A stretch of DNA of 64,000 nt from Aphelocoma coerulescens (taxonomy: Eukaryota > Chordata > Aves > Passeriformes > Corvidae). A model generated the notes under the pieces. The model was given only the letters and a program-made list of their open reading frames with translations, searched no databases and was not told the origin of the DNA. The stretch covers positions 16,777,497 to 16,841,496 of the forward strand of contig NC_091016.1 of assembly GCF_041296385.1 (NCBI RefSeq), given 5' to 3'. Shown here piece by piece: positions 11,441-24,000 of this stretch; the stretch's first letter is position 1, and each line of letters opens with the position of its first letter. The translations under genes were made by a program, and so were the position numbers.

Positions 11441-11504
11441 ACTCACGCGTGTTCAGGAAGAGACAGACTGGATTCAGCCTGAGTCTTCCCAGCCAGGTCC
11501 TCAT

Positions 11505-12064
11505 CTACCTGAATGTGGAAAAAGTCTGTCTCCTTTCAGCAGAGGCCAGGCTTGCTGCTGTCTTGATCTCTACAGTCTGGAAGGCAACCTGTGGCTGTAC
11601 CTGAGAAGTGGGGAGTGTTGTGGATTCAGCAGAGATATATTCCAAGACATGAGGCCTCCCCTCCTGGCGCCGGAGATAGCCCTGGTTCAACAGGTGCAGG
11701 ATGCAGGACAGCACGTCCACGCTGTGGCAGCAGAAGCTCAGGAACTGCACCCCTGGCCCCAGCTCGCCCTTCTGACAGGCATCGATCACCTACGGCAGCA
11801 AGGGAGCCCCACTGCAGTGGCTGCAGCCCCCATGCAGCCCCTGGGCCCCCTCTGCTCCACCCCGTACCCTGAACACCAGGTTGTCGATGTGCAGCTGCTT
11901 TTCCACCTTGAGGATGCGGGTGATGAGGCAGCACAGGACGTTCCTCTTCCTCTCCAGGGCGCTCACCTCGGCCCTCTCTGTCCGCAGGTACCTCTGCTGG
12001 GGCAGCAGCCTCAGCTGGCGGCCGGAGGCCTGGGCCAGGGCTGCCTGGTTCAGCCGCAGGGCAC
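11505..12064 (-). other. CUL7: CUL7 C-terminal winged-helix exons
   Basis: Exons 12064-11868 and 11789-11505 encode [45 protein letters not shown] and [17 protein letters not shown], then a short tail to the stop. This is the WHB-like end of CUL7/CUL9; the usual cullin neddylation site is degenerate in CUL7. The tail ends in TFSTFR and the gene stops there, so the RING-IBR-RING of CUL9 is absent. About 65 bases later lies the shared poly(A) palindrome. Confidence 0.92.
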
Positions 12065-15000
12065 CTGGAGCCAGCACCCAAGCCAGGCTCAGCCAAGCCT
12101 CGGGCTGGGCCCTGAAGGAGCCCCGGGACACACGTGTGGCCGTGGGGCCCAAGCTGGGCCTCCCGCTGCCGCCTGCACCGCTGGCCACCCCAGCCCTGTC
12201 CCCCACGTGTGGCCCCAAGCCCCAGCCACGCACACAGCCCCTGGCCCCGCCCCAAGCCCACACACAGACCCGAGACCCAACCACCCACGCTGACCCACAT
12301 GGGCCCCGTGCATGGCCCCGAGCCCCACCCCACACATCACCCCCAGCCCCACAGCGGCCTCAGGCCCCGGCCTGACACACAGACCTGTGCCCCCAGCAGC
12401 AACACACGGACCCAGCCCCCTCGCTGGCCCTACGAACTCTAAGCCCAGCACCCCCTCGGGGTTCAGACCAGCCCCTCCCCCGAGTGCCCCAGCCCCACAC
12501 TCACCCCCTGGAGCGCAGCTCCCCTCCAGGACGCCCTGGCCGTGGGTCAGCGGGGTCAGCGCGTGGTGCACCAGGTCAGCAGGGAGCCCCGTAGCCTGCA
12601 GCAGGGCCTCCACAGCCACCTCCTGCAGCACGGGGTGGGAGGGCAATGGCCAAGACCCACTGGCCACAGGCCTGGCCTAACCATGGGGTCCTGTGCCCCA
12701 AACACTGCTGGAGACCCCACCAGAAGGGAAGGGAGGACACGGCCCTGCCATGCTCCGGCCTCCACTGCCTCCCTCGCCCCACGGTGGCCCCAGCTCCTAC
12801 CTGGGCGCTGTTGAAGCACAGCAGGATGTACATCTGCAGCGTGGACACGTGCAGAACGCAGTCTCCAAACTGCAGCTCGGCGTGGCCCAGCCACGTCCAC
12901 TGCAGCCGACGGGGCTTCGTGCACTCCCAGCTCAGCTGGCTCTGGCCTGTCAGGGACAGTGTCAGCACCAGGGACCAGCCCTGCCAGCCGCTCAGCCCAC
13001 CCCAGCACGCCACCACTCGTGGCTGAGCTGCCCTGGAGGGTCTGAGCACTCTCCTGGCCGCAGCACTCACTCTGCCGGCAGAAGTCAGCAAACTCAGCCA
13101 GGGGGGAGCTCAGCACCGCCGGGAAAAACCTCCCAGGGTTCTCCATGTAACAGAGCGGGGACACAGGCCAGCAGCGCGGGGACAGGGCCAGCACCTTCAC
13201 CTCTGGCACATCTGCCACCGAGGCCGTTCCCAGCACCTGGATACGGAGGCACAAGGGCGGCTCAGGTCAGGATCCAGGATTCTCTGGCAGCCTCCGGCCT
13301 CCCCACGCCACCATCGCTCTCACCTCGTCCAGGCCTGTGTCCAGCTCCAGCAGCCGCTTATCCTTCTCCTGCAGCTGGAAGAGGCAGAACTGCCGCTGGA
13401 GCTCCTCTGACTCGGCCAAGTTGCTCAGCATGTCTTGGGGAAAGCGGCTGGGGAAGCACAGCCCGATCTGCTCCACGATGCCTCCTTCCAGCCACGACGG
13501 CCCTTGCGTCAGGAGCCGGTCCCCCAGGTAGTGCCTGCCACGGCCACCAGCTTCCGTCAGGGCTGGGCCCGAGCCCTGTGGCCATCAGCCGCCCGCCAGG
13601 AGACAGCCACAGCTCCAGGCCCGGCCCCACCCCATGGCACACAGGCCTGGCAGCACACTCGGCTCCCCTCCCTGTCCCCAGCAGGGAATGTGCCTCCGCA
13701 CACCGGCAGCACCCACGGGCCCTCCACGCTCCGTGACCCCGTAAAAGCAAAGCGGGAGCGCCACTGCCACGCCAGGCCGGGCTCCCCCAGCACACCAGGC
13801 CATGCTGCACCAGGCCCCTGGTTCCAGGGAGACACGGCAGCCTCACCTGTAGAAGTGCTCAAAGGTGTGGGCAAGCTCCAGGCCGCTGAAGACGACAAAG
13901 GGCTCCAGGAACTGCTGCAGCCGCTCCAGAGGCCCCGTGCTGCCTGCGGCCCTGCGCAGCTCCTGGATCTGCACGTCAAGGTAGCGGGCAAACTGCTCGC
14001 TCACCTGCGAGGGACAGGGCTGGCTGCAGACAGGGCTCACCAGGTGCCCACAGGGCCGGGCTGGGGCAACATCCCTGCGGGGAGCAGCTGGGACGCTCTG
14101 GCGCTCCCGGGCAGGGGCCGAGGGTGCCCAGGCACCAGCCCAGGGCAGGAGTGTGCCAGGCCCGGGCCCACGCTGGGATGAGCACCACGCACCTGAGCTG
14201 GGCACCATCCGGGGTGCCAGGGCAGGGCTCTGTGCCTCGGGGGAACAGGACACCACCCACCCCGAGCTCGCCCCAGTGCCACGGGTCAGGGCAGCTCCCC
14301 AGCCTGTGCCCAGGGCCAAGGCAGCGGGGCCGCGCTCCCTCGACTCACGTGCAGGGCAGTCAGGAAGGAGAGCTGCAGCAAAGCCCCTGCAAAGCCCTGG
14401 CCCAGGGCCAGCACGAAGGCGGCCTGCTGCCCAAAGAGCTCCTCCGTGGCCCCGCGCAGGCGCTGGTACAGCCGGCAGTAGCGCTCCGCAAGGTCCGGCG
14501 CCTGCCCCGCCGCCTCCAGGAACCGCTGCACCTGTGGGAGCAGCGCCAGGGCTGAGCCCGCAGCAGGACGTGCCCCTCCAGTGTCCCCAGCCCTGCTCTG
14601 CCCTGCCAACACCAACTGCCTGGGTCCCAGCCAGGGCCAGCTCGGGGCCCTGCTGCTGCTGTGGGGCTGCCAAGGCGGGAGCGCAGCTCCGAGGGCTGGG
14701 CAGGGGCTGTGGGGGCACGAGGGAGGCACAGCAGCAGCCCAGCAGGACAGAAAGCCCAACGCTGGACCTGTCTCCTGGCCTGCAGCATCAGCCTGGGCAC
14801 AGGGCCTCCTGACACCCGAGCCATGCCAGGGTGGCAAGCGCAGCATGGCTGTCCCCACATCGCTCCAGGCTCTGTGGAGGCCAGCTACAGCCCTGTGCCC
14901 TCCCCACGCTCCCAGGGCACTTCCAGACCCCACTCCCTGCTCCAACCACCCAGGGCAGGTCCCATGCCCCCCCAGTCAGCCCTCCAAGCTCTACCTGCTG

Positions 15001-18000
15001 CTGCACCACGCCACGCCAGCACTGCGAGATTCCCCACAGGCCTCTCGGCTTCTCCACCACTGCCTTTGCAGTCCTGGCCAGCACCTCCTTGTTCTTCCCC
15101 TCCTTCCCACCTGCCAAGGGTCAACCTCAGGCTCAGCGTGGCTCCGTGGGCAGGCCCCGCACACTGACCGGCCACAGCAGGGCTGAGGGGATGCTGGGGA
15201 GGCGCGGCCACTGCTGGGGCGTGACCGCAAGCCTTCCCTGGCTCAGGAGCCTCCTGTGCCACAGGACGCTGCCCAGAGAGGCCCCACGGCCACAGCCTGG
15301 TGCTCCGGAGCACCGCCTGCCCAGCCCCGCGGAGGGCAGTCCCTGGCTCACCAGCTGCTCTGCTCTCCTCTGGCTCGGCGCCGCCGGGGTCCACGTGCAC
15401 CAGGAGCTGGGTCAGGCGCCGCACGCAGGAGCCGAAGGGAACCCTGCGCCCCGTGGCACGGCGGGGCAGCTCCACGCTCTCCAGGTACTCGCTCAGCAGC
15501 CAGGCCAGGGGACTGACACCATCAGGGTCTGCGGGGCCAACCAGACTCAGAGCCAGGCGCCTCTGCCTGGGGCACGGCACGGCTGGGTCCCGGAGAGCGC
15601 AGGGTACCTGGGCTGGTGATGCTCTGCACCAAGGGGTTCACCAGGGCCTCCCAGAATGTCCTGCCCAGTGCCCGGGCTGCCTCGTCGTCAGGAAGGAAGC
15701 GGTTGGCAAAGCCCTGCTCGTGCTGCAGTGCCCCGTTCAGTCTGCAACAGCGACCGGGTGGCACACGGTGCCGGGGCTGGAGAACTCCCACGGGAAAGCA
15801 GAGCACACTGGTGGCTCCCTGCTCTGCCCCTTGCCACGGCACGACGGCTCAGTGGCCCCGCTCGACCCCAGCAGCCAGGGAGGGCCCCTCGCCGTCTCTG
15901 GGACCTGCCCCCAATGGCCCTCGGGGCCCTTGCAGCCGCTGCCAAACGGGCCCTGTGCAGTGCCTGTGGCCACGAGATCCTGCTGTGCCTGGCCGACCTC
16001 TGCCACATCAGGATGGGCCGGCCCCTGTGGGGGACCAGCATCCCCCTCTGGGGGGTTAGCCCAGCTTAAACCCAGGGGACTCCAAGGCGGCCCTGGCCCT
16101 CCAGAACCACTGGTGGCCAGGAAGGAGCAAGGGCCCCTCCGTCCAGGTGGCACACCCAGCTGCTCCTTTCCTAGCCCCGCTGTCCCCTCACAGGCTGCCA
16201 GCCACGGCCCCCGGGGCCCTGGGACACCAGGGACGCGATGGCACAGCCAGGACACAACTCACCTGCCAAAGAGCTGCAGCAGCTGCCCCCGGTCTCGGCA
16301 GATCTCCTGGCTCCAGGCATGAGCCCGAGCAGTGCAGGAGAGGAACGTCCGCCGGCACAGCTGCTCCTTGAAGATGGGCCACAAAGTGGGCTTGGGACCC
16401 AGCACCTCGATGCCACGCACGCGTGTGTCAATGCCACCCTGCAGGAGAGCGGGACCCTCAGTTCCTCGGACGTGGCCCCGACGCCCCACGCTGCCCGCTC
16501 CCGGGCCCAGCCCCTGCTCCCCTACCTGCTGGCACCGCTTCACCCGGATCTGGATGATGGGCCAGAAGCGGGTCATGTTCTCCAGCAGGATCACTCTGCT
16601 GTCCGAGGGCAGGATGGTCACCTGCAGGGAGGCACTGAGCCCTCAGCATGACGGAAGTGGCTCCCGCAGCGCAGCTCCTGCCATTCCCACCTCCCCGAGG
16701 GCACCAGGGCCACACCTCCACGGGGCACAGCAAGGACCGGCCCGCCTCTCCCACGGCGACTCACCGCATTGAGCTCCGTCCTGATGGTGGCAGGGCTGTC
16801 CCCGCCCAGCACCACCACCCGCGATGGCATGTAGCTGGAGTCCTCGCTGGCCACCAGCATGCTCAGCTCCCTGCAGCACAGCAAACACGGGGCTGTCCCC
16901 ACCTCCCTGCCCTGGCCCCTGACAGCACCACGCCCTGCCGGCCACGTCCCGCTGCCCCCAGCACGGGGCCACTGTGGCAGGGCTGGCACAGATCCACAAA
17001 GCCCTCCCGGCCCAGCCCCACCTGATCACCACACCACACTGCATGTGCACAGTGATGAAGTGGGAGCCGCTGCTGCCGTTCGACTCCCAGTAGGTCCTGG
17101 GGTTCCTGTCCACGAGCTTGCTGGCCTGGTGCGAGTTGGAAGAGACCTGCACCTTCTCCCAGCACTTGTCCTCCTTCACCTCCATGCTGGAGCCTGTGGG
17201 CAGAGCACGTGCAGCTTCCAGCCACCAAGCCACTTCCTGGGGCCAGCTCCCACTGCCTGCACTCACCTCGGCAGAGGTTGTGCAGGAAGACGTCAAAGAA
17301 GGGGATGCTGATGGGCTGGTGGCTCCGACGGTGCTCCTCAATCTGTCCCAGGACCAGCTGGAGGATGGCAAAAGGCTCTTACCAGGGGCCCCACGTCCTC
17401 CTCCCCTCACCCCACGCAGGGCTGCAGCAGGCAGAGAGCACAAGGCCGTCCCTCAGTGCCGGGGACAGCCTGAGGGTCCCCAGACCCAGAGCCCCAGCAC
17501 AGCCATGCCTCCCCAGGCCCACCTGGATGCAGCCGGCCAAGATGCTGCTCGTCAGCTTCTTGTAGAGGCCGGCAAACTTCTCACACTCCGTCACCAGCTC
17601 GAGCAGGGCCGGCGCCAGTGACGGGACCGTGCTGTGCTTTTCCAGGGCTTTGCTCAGAGCCTCGTGGGTGCCCACGTGGCACATCACCACCACGCAGTCC
17701 TTGCTGGCGCTGCCCAGGCGGTGCAGGAAGCCAACAACCTCCTGCAGCACCTGCTGAGATGGAGCCGTGAGCAGCCGGGGCACCGCTGGCAACTCCCTGG
17801 GTCCCCCCAGCAGCCGGAGCTGCAGCTCCATTCCCCTCATCCCAACCCCACCAGCGCTCGCCAGAGCCTGGCCAGGCACGGCCAGACTGGACACGTGGCC
17901 ACCAGGACACGGACATGGCCAGGACAGCCGCTCCCACCTCTCCCAGTGCCTCGGACACAAGGCCAGGCTGCCACCTGGACATGGACACGGTCAGGACAGC

Positions 18001-21000
18001 CGCTCCCACCTCTCCCAGCACAGCCACCCCTGCCTGCTGGCAGTCCCAGGGCCCCCTCACCTCCCAGCTGCTGCTGTGGGTGCTCAGGAAGGACACACAG
18101 GGCTCCACACACTCATGCCAGGGCAGCACATCCTCCTGATAACTGTCCAGGAACTTGTTCAGGATCCTGAGTGACACAGGGGGCCTGCTCAGGCTGGGGC
18201 ACAGGGACAGCAATGCTCCAGGCAGCCCTGCTTCCCTGCCCCAGCTGGAAGGCACCTCTCAAGGACTGGCAACCAAGGCTGCCCTGGCACCTTGCGCACC
18301 CCACCAGCACCCAGGCATGTCCTCCGCTGCCCCTGCGTGTCCCCGCCCAGGCACACGCTGCTCTGTCCCCACACGGCCCTGCACCCCAGGACAGCCCAAT
18401 CAGCACCTGCCTACGTGCTGGGGTGAGCCTGCCACCAGGGAAGAACACCCCCACCACCACCCACAAACATGCACTGGGTCTTCCCAACATGACCACCCGC
18501 ACTCACACACCTGCTGTGGGGGTCCCAGACCCCCCCAACCCCCCTGCACCCACCTGAGGATGCTCAGGCTCACAGCCTTCTCTGTCCCCAGCAGCTCCAA
18601 GCTGCGCAGCAACAGCCTGAAGCAGCTGTGGTCCTGTAGCAGCTGGGCCACCTGGCCAGCAGAAGCAGGGCCTTCGCTGCAGAGCTGCCGCTCCAGGGCC
18701 ACCACCACCTCCTTGGACAAGATGCCGTCCTCCAGGCCACCCAGGAGCATCTGCACGCCCTTCGGGTCCAACGGGACCTCTCTGCCTGCCGTGACAAGGA
18801 CACGTGAGCCCAGCCCGGGCGCTCACTCCAGCGGCAGCAGCCCCTCAGGGCGCTCTGCCCTGCCAGGCGAGGCGGCCCCGGGCAGGGCGGGCAGCGCGGT
18901 ACCTGCTGCCTGCGGGCCCAGGGGCAGCCGGTGCTCGGCCAGGCGATTGATGGCGCTGAGGGCCAGCACGGCCTGCGGGCAGCCGCCGCTCTGCCCGTCC
19001 CTCCAGCAGCTCTGCAGCACCGCCAGGAGACCGCAGCTCGCCAGCTGCTCCGCCAGGCCCCGGTGCCCATCCATCAGCATGTTCACCACCAGCAGGCCGT
19101 TCTGCACCCCTGAGGAGCCCCTGCAGGGACACAGCCGTGCCACTCTCCTCCCCCAGCCACACAGCCTCCCCTGCACCCGCAAGCCACCTGCCCGCCCTGC
19201 CCGTCCTTCCCCCGGCACATTCCCCCCAACCTCAGCCGCTCTCCACACTCTGCCCCTACCCCGGCACCCTCTGCATGGTGCTCAGGGCAGCAGGGATGGC
19301 GCTCAGCAGGCTGGCAGAGCCCTCGCTGGAGGCAGAGCCGATGCTGGCAAAGATCTCCCGCATCATCTGTGCGTCGCTGTGGTTCCAGGGCAAGGGCTTC
19401 CCACCGGCACCTCCCGGCTCAGCGTCCGCAGCTCCCACCAGCACCTTCAGGGCCTGCGAGGACAACAGCAGGGCAGCGGCACCTCCAGCACGGCCGGGGC
19501 GGCCCTGCCCGCCCCCCGGGCACCCCCGGCACTCACCGCCAGGCCGGCCTGCTGCACCAGGCCGGAGCAGCCGTGCTGCTGCATGCAGGCCAGCACGGCC
19601 CGCACGCCGCCCTCCGTGGCAAAGGGCACGCGCCGCTCGTACCGGGCCAGCAGCACGGCCAGCAGCCGCAGCGTCACCGCCACCAGCGCCTTCTCTGCCG
19701 CCTCCGTGCTCAGCAGCTCCACTGCCACCCGCACCAGCTTCTCCCTGCGTGCGACACCACACCTCAGCCGGGGCTCCTGACACTGCCAGCGCCTCGGGCC
19801 CTGCCAGCCACCTCCTTCCTGCCCGCGCTGCGGCTGGGACGGCCCCGCCAATGAGCCTGCCTGCGACAAAGGGACACAAAATCCACCTCTCCTCTTGCGC
19901 GTACCCCCCTGCACGCTGCCACCTCCCGCGCTCCCAGCTCAGCACTGGCCCCCACCCTGCCCACAGGGCCCTCCCCAGGCAGCACGAGGGCTGTGCAGCA
20001 CCCCAGGGCTCACCCAGCACTCCCGATGGTGCCCAGCCTGCCCTGGGCTGTGCCGACTTGCTGCTCCGACTTGGGCTCCTCCTCCAGCATCTTCAGGATG
20101 TGCTTGAGCCCAGCTAAGCGCAGCCCCACCGCCGAGCTGCTGCTCTGGATCACGTCCACCACAGCTGAAACGCTGGCCAGCGAGCCGCTCTCGCTCACTC
20201 CCTCGGAGCTGCCCAGCACTGCCCGAAGGGACGGAGGCATCAGGGCAGCAGCGACACTCCAGCAGCTCCCGGGGTGCCACGCACCCGCAGACCCAGCACC
20301 CGCAGGCCCCCCCACTTCAGGCAACCGCTGGCTGCACGGCCCCCCATGCCCTGCCCAGAGCCTTCCCCCGTGGAGGCAGCAGTGCCGCTTCCAGCACCGC
20401 GCCTGTGCCCCAGCGTCTAGCAGGACATTACCCTGGCTCTGCTCCTCCGTCACCTCTGGCAAGAACAGCCCTTCCCTCTCAAAGAGCTCGCTGAACAGCT
20501 GGGAATCCGACTTCACTGCCACGCTGCGCGTTTGGGGCGGCCCTGCGGCTGCAGAAAGCTCTTCCTCCGCCACCTTGGCCATCGTGCCTTTGGGGCCGGT
20601 GCTCCTGCAGCCGTCGCCCTCGGAGCACACTGCGCTGCTCCCTCCACCATCCTGCTCTGCCCCCCTGCCGAGGAAGTGTCTGCCGTAGACACGGGAGCCG
20701 CGCAGGTCACGCAGAGAGCTGCCCTGGCACCGCTTCTCCAGGACCTGCAGCACCTTCTGGGCCAGCTCCGCAGGCACCGACAGCTGCATCAGGGCTTCTT
20801 CATCCACCTCCGACAGCCGCACCGATGGATGGGGACAAGTTAACCTCGGGCTCGCCACAGACCCCACGCCCCTTGTGGCGGCCACTGGCAGGACGGACAG
20901 AAAGGCTGCACCGACAGAGGTGCCCAGGGCCGCTCCCCGCTGCCACCCTCCCCCGCCTGTCCCCAGCCCAACTCCCACCAGCCCACACCTCCCACCCGTG

Positions 21001-24000
21001 CTCAACACCCAACTGCAACCGGCAGAATGACCCCACGGCCTCGCCTCGCCTGCCCAAACCTCGCTGGACAGTCACTCTTCCACTCAGGGGACGCTGCGTG
21101 TCCTCTCATCTCCACTCACTGCTCTGCTGGGCCAAGCTCCCCACGCTTTCACCATCCCCGTTCACCCTCCCATTTCTGTCCCTTTCAGGCTGCCCCTGCA
21201 CAGCTCACACTTGCCATCTCCCCTGGGCCTGCTCCTTTCCCTAATGTCCCCCTTGCTCCTCCCTCCCCTTTCCCTGCTGCAGCCACTGGCCCCTACCTGC
21301 TCTCCCTGGTGCTGCTGGATGAGACAGGTGATCTCTTTCTGCTCCTGTGCTTCCAGCTTCCTCACGAAGAACAGCAGCTCCCACCACTCGGCACGGCTCA
21401 GTGTCTCTGCAGCCTTAGGCAGCCGCTGCCCCAGGTAAGGCAGGGAGTACAGCCCCCCCAAGGGCTTGCACAGGAATGGCTGTGGAACTGCAGGAGAGCA
21501 GAGCAAGGAGGGACACTGTCAGCTCTGACAATTCCCCCATCCTCCGCTGCACACTCTTCATTCCCCAAGGAAAGAGCTATTGCTAGGCAGATGTCCCCAC
21601 CGTACCATAGCTTGCTGGGGGAAAGGGAGGTGACAGGACGGCAGTGGTAGAGTTGGAACATGCTTGAAGGAGACCAACAGGCTGCTTACCTGCTCTCAGT
21701 TTGTGGTTTCGTGTCAGGGTGTTCATCTTCTCCTGGCCCTCAAGCTCCTTGTGCTCCGAAGGGCCAATGATCTCGACCATGTGCCAGTGAACCCAGTATG
21801 TAGAGCCCAGAGCCTGCCAGTACACCTGAGGAGGAGAGCCCAAGAGAGACCCAGCTGGGGGAAGGCAAGCCCAGCCCCACTATGCAAGGCTGCACAAGAG
21901 AGCATACAGGCCCCTTGGCAGTGCCTGCTCCCCCAGCAGGGATACCTGCACCGGGGGCATGCCGTCATTGCTGCGGCGGAAGTCGCCCTCATCGCCAGCG
22001 GTGACCTGCTCGTAGTCCTCGAGCATGCGCACCCTCATGCCGCTCACCAGCGTGGCCTGCACGTACTCCACGTAGCTGCTGCGGCTCGGGAAGGCCGAGC
22101 GCGTCTTGAAGGTCACGGGCTCCTTTGCTGGGGATGTGGGAGCTGCTTCGGCAGCAGTGCTGGCTGGAGTCTTGTGCTGGAAGATGGAGCGGGCAGGGCG
22201 AGGCTGCAGCTCCCGTTGGGGCAGCGGCTCTGCCCTGTGGCTGCGGCTCCAGCCCATCACGTGCACCAGCTCCAAGATGAGGTTTGCCATGGCCATGCTG
22301 AACTCAAACTCCTGCTTCACACGGCTCCTCTCCTCAGAGACAGGGCTGGGCACAGCACAGCCCTGCTGCTCCTCTCCCTGCTCCACGCCACCGCTCAGCT
22401 TGTCCAGGAGAGAAGTCACACACAGGTAGCGCTTCACCAGGACAAACAGCTGCTTCCCAGGGATCTGCAACAAGCACAGCTGTCACACTCAGCCTGCAGA
22501 GCACCTCCAGCCCCCAGCTCCCTCTGAGCCACCAGCTCATTCCCAGGCAGGCTCCCGTGAGAGCTCCGGACCAGCTGGCAGCAGCAGAGACCTCTCAGCC
22601 CACCCTCCCCTCCCTGCTCGCGGACAGGGCTCTCCAGGTGCAGCACCTTCTGGGCCAGCTCCGCAGGCACCGACAGCTGCATCAGGGCTTCTTCATCCAC
22701 CTCCGACAGCCGCACCGATGGATGGGGACAAGTTAACCTCTGCACCGCCCCCAGCCTCACCCCAGGCCCAGGTCCTGCGCCGGCTCTCCCAGCAGCCAGT
22801 CCTGCTCACCTGCCCACCTCCGACTACCCTCTTGTCCCGGACAAGGGCGCCAGCCCTGGCCCCCACTCCCACCCCTCCTGGCCCCTCGTGCCCCGCAGGC
22901 CAGGGCTGGTGGCGGGGTCTGTCCCCACCTGCGGGAGGTGAATCCCCTCGAAGGACATGCAGTGCTCTGCAGAGGACGTGATCTCAGCAAACAGCTCCAG
23001 CAAGGTGCAGCGACTGTCAAAGTCCATGTGCTGCTCAATGCCATCCTGCCGGCTCAGGCACAGCAGGACATAGGCCCGGCTCCCTGCAACAACAACAACA
23101 ACTCTTCAGGCCCCTTAAAGACAACCCTCACCCCACCCTCCCTGCGAGAGGCAGAGCCACAGGGAAGGAACAGCTTTGCTGCTCAGTGTCACCTGATCCA
23201 TGTTCTGTCCCTTCATCTGGACTGGCAACACTTTGCTCCGCAGTGTTTTTTCTACCCCTAATGCTGCAAGATTCTCACAAAGCAGCAACCCCAAATAACT
23301 GACTCCAGAACAGGGTCCCAGGGAAGAAAAGAAGTCAAGTTTTAACCTGAATCAGCCCTTCATCTGCCCCACTTCAGAGCTGCATGAACTCAGGCACTAG
23401 GACAGGGAAAGCCAGATCTCCTGTGGGATACACCACAACCAGCAACATTCCAGGTGTATCTAAGCCTAATCAGGCACTTCCAAGCCATGGCAGCTCCCCT
23501 TAAATGAAAGAACTGGGTGAGGACCAGCCTCTACCCACCAAGGTTGTGTCAAGCCCTTTGGCACTGGTCTTCATTGGAAAGGTATGTGGAAAGAGAGTGC
23601 CTGTTCCTCTAAGTGCATCCAGTCAAGGACCTTTTCACTGCAAAGAGTCAAAGTAAGAAGGAAGCCATAAACAAGAACATAAAGAATCACAAACCTGACT
23701 GACAAATGCTAATGGATGCAGTGAGGAGAAACAAATCTGGTCAGTCACTACAATTAGTAAGGACATCTGGGTGTGAGAATGATTATTTTTCAGTAGGTTT
23801 ATCTGATTAATTGGAATTGGCAAGGAAGACAAAAGGGGGTGCAGAGAAAGGGATATAAAAGGCGCCAGTCATGTTTAAACCACAGCTGGTCAGTGTGTTT
23901 GTCTGGCAGCCCTGTACCTGATTGACACAGTCTGTCCTACTTTCTTACTAAATCTTTACTAACTCTCTCTCTACCCCTGTGTGTGTGTGCTGCAAAGACC

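Larger units (their letters stand above)
10443..11455 (+). other. PACS: PACS 3' UTR
   Basis: Sequence from the TGA at 10440-10442 to the second AATAAA at 11435-11440. It is C-rich at first and AT-rich around 11075-11160, where an earlier AATAAA lies at 11141-11146. It then carries a (TG)n/TGGG tract at 11174-11222. The two poly(A) signals suggest two 3' ends. The longer one would overlap the CUL7 3' UTR on the other strand. Confidence 0.6.
17523..21487 (-). other. CUL7: CUL7 exons for the helical (armadillo-like) region between CPH and DOC
   Basis: Exons 21487-21297, 20807-20432, 20218-20014, 19744-19537, 19453-19260, 19120-18903, 18785-18554, 18166-18061 and 17753-17523. They encode residues of about 469-1122: [109 protein letters not shown] and [20 protein letters not shown]. 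These match the order of the CUL9 helical repeats. Exon 18785 has two possible acceptors 8 bases apart, of which only the outer one gives a clean CAG site. Exon 17753 has a NAGNAG acceptor. Confidence 0.87.

Noticed and set aside
18155..19780. Plus-strand open frame of 541 codons
   Set aside because: It lies exactly antisense to CUL7 exons, is Pro/Ser/Arg-rich from GC bias, and resembles no protein. The minus-strand exons explain the openness.
22434..22740. The duplicated VDEEALMQ segment as a real extra CUL7 coding exon
   Set aside because: Exons 23083-22929 and 22464-21946 already join in phase 0 with family-correct residues. The copy lacks the rest of the exon and a fitting donor.
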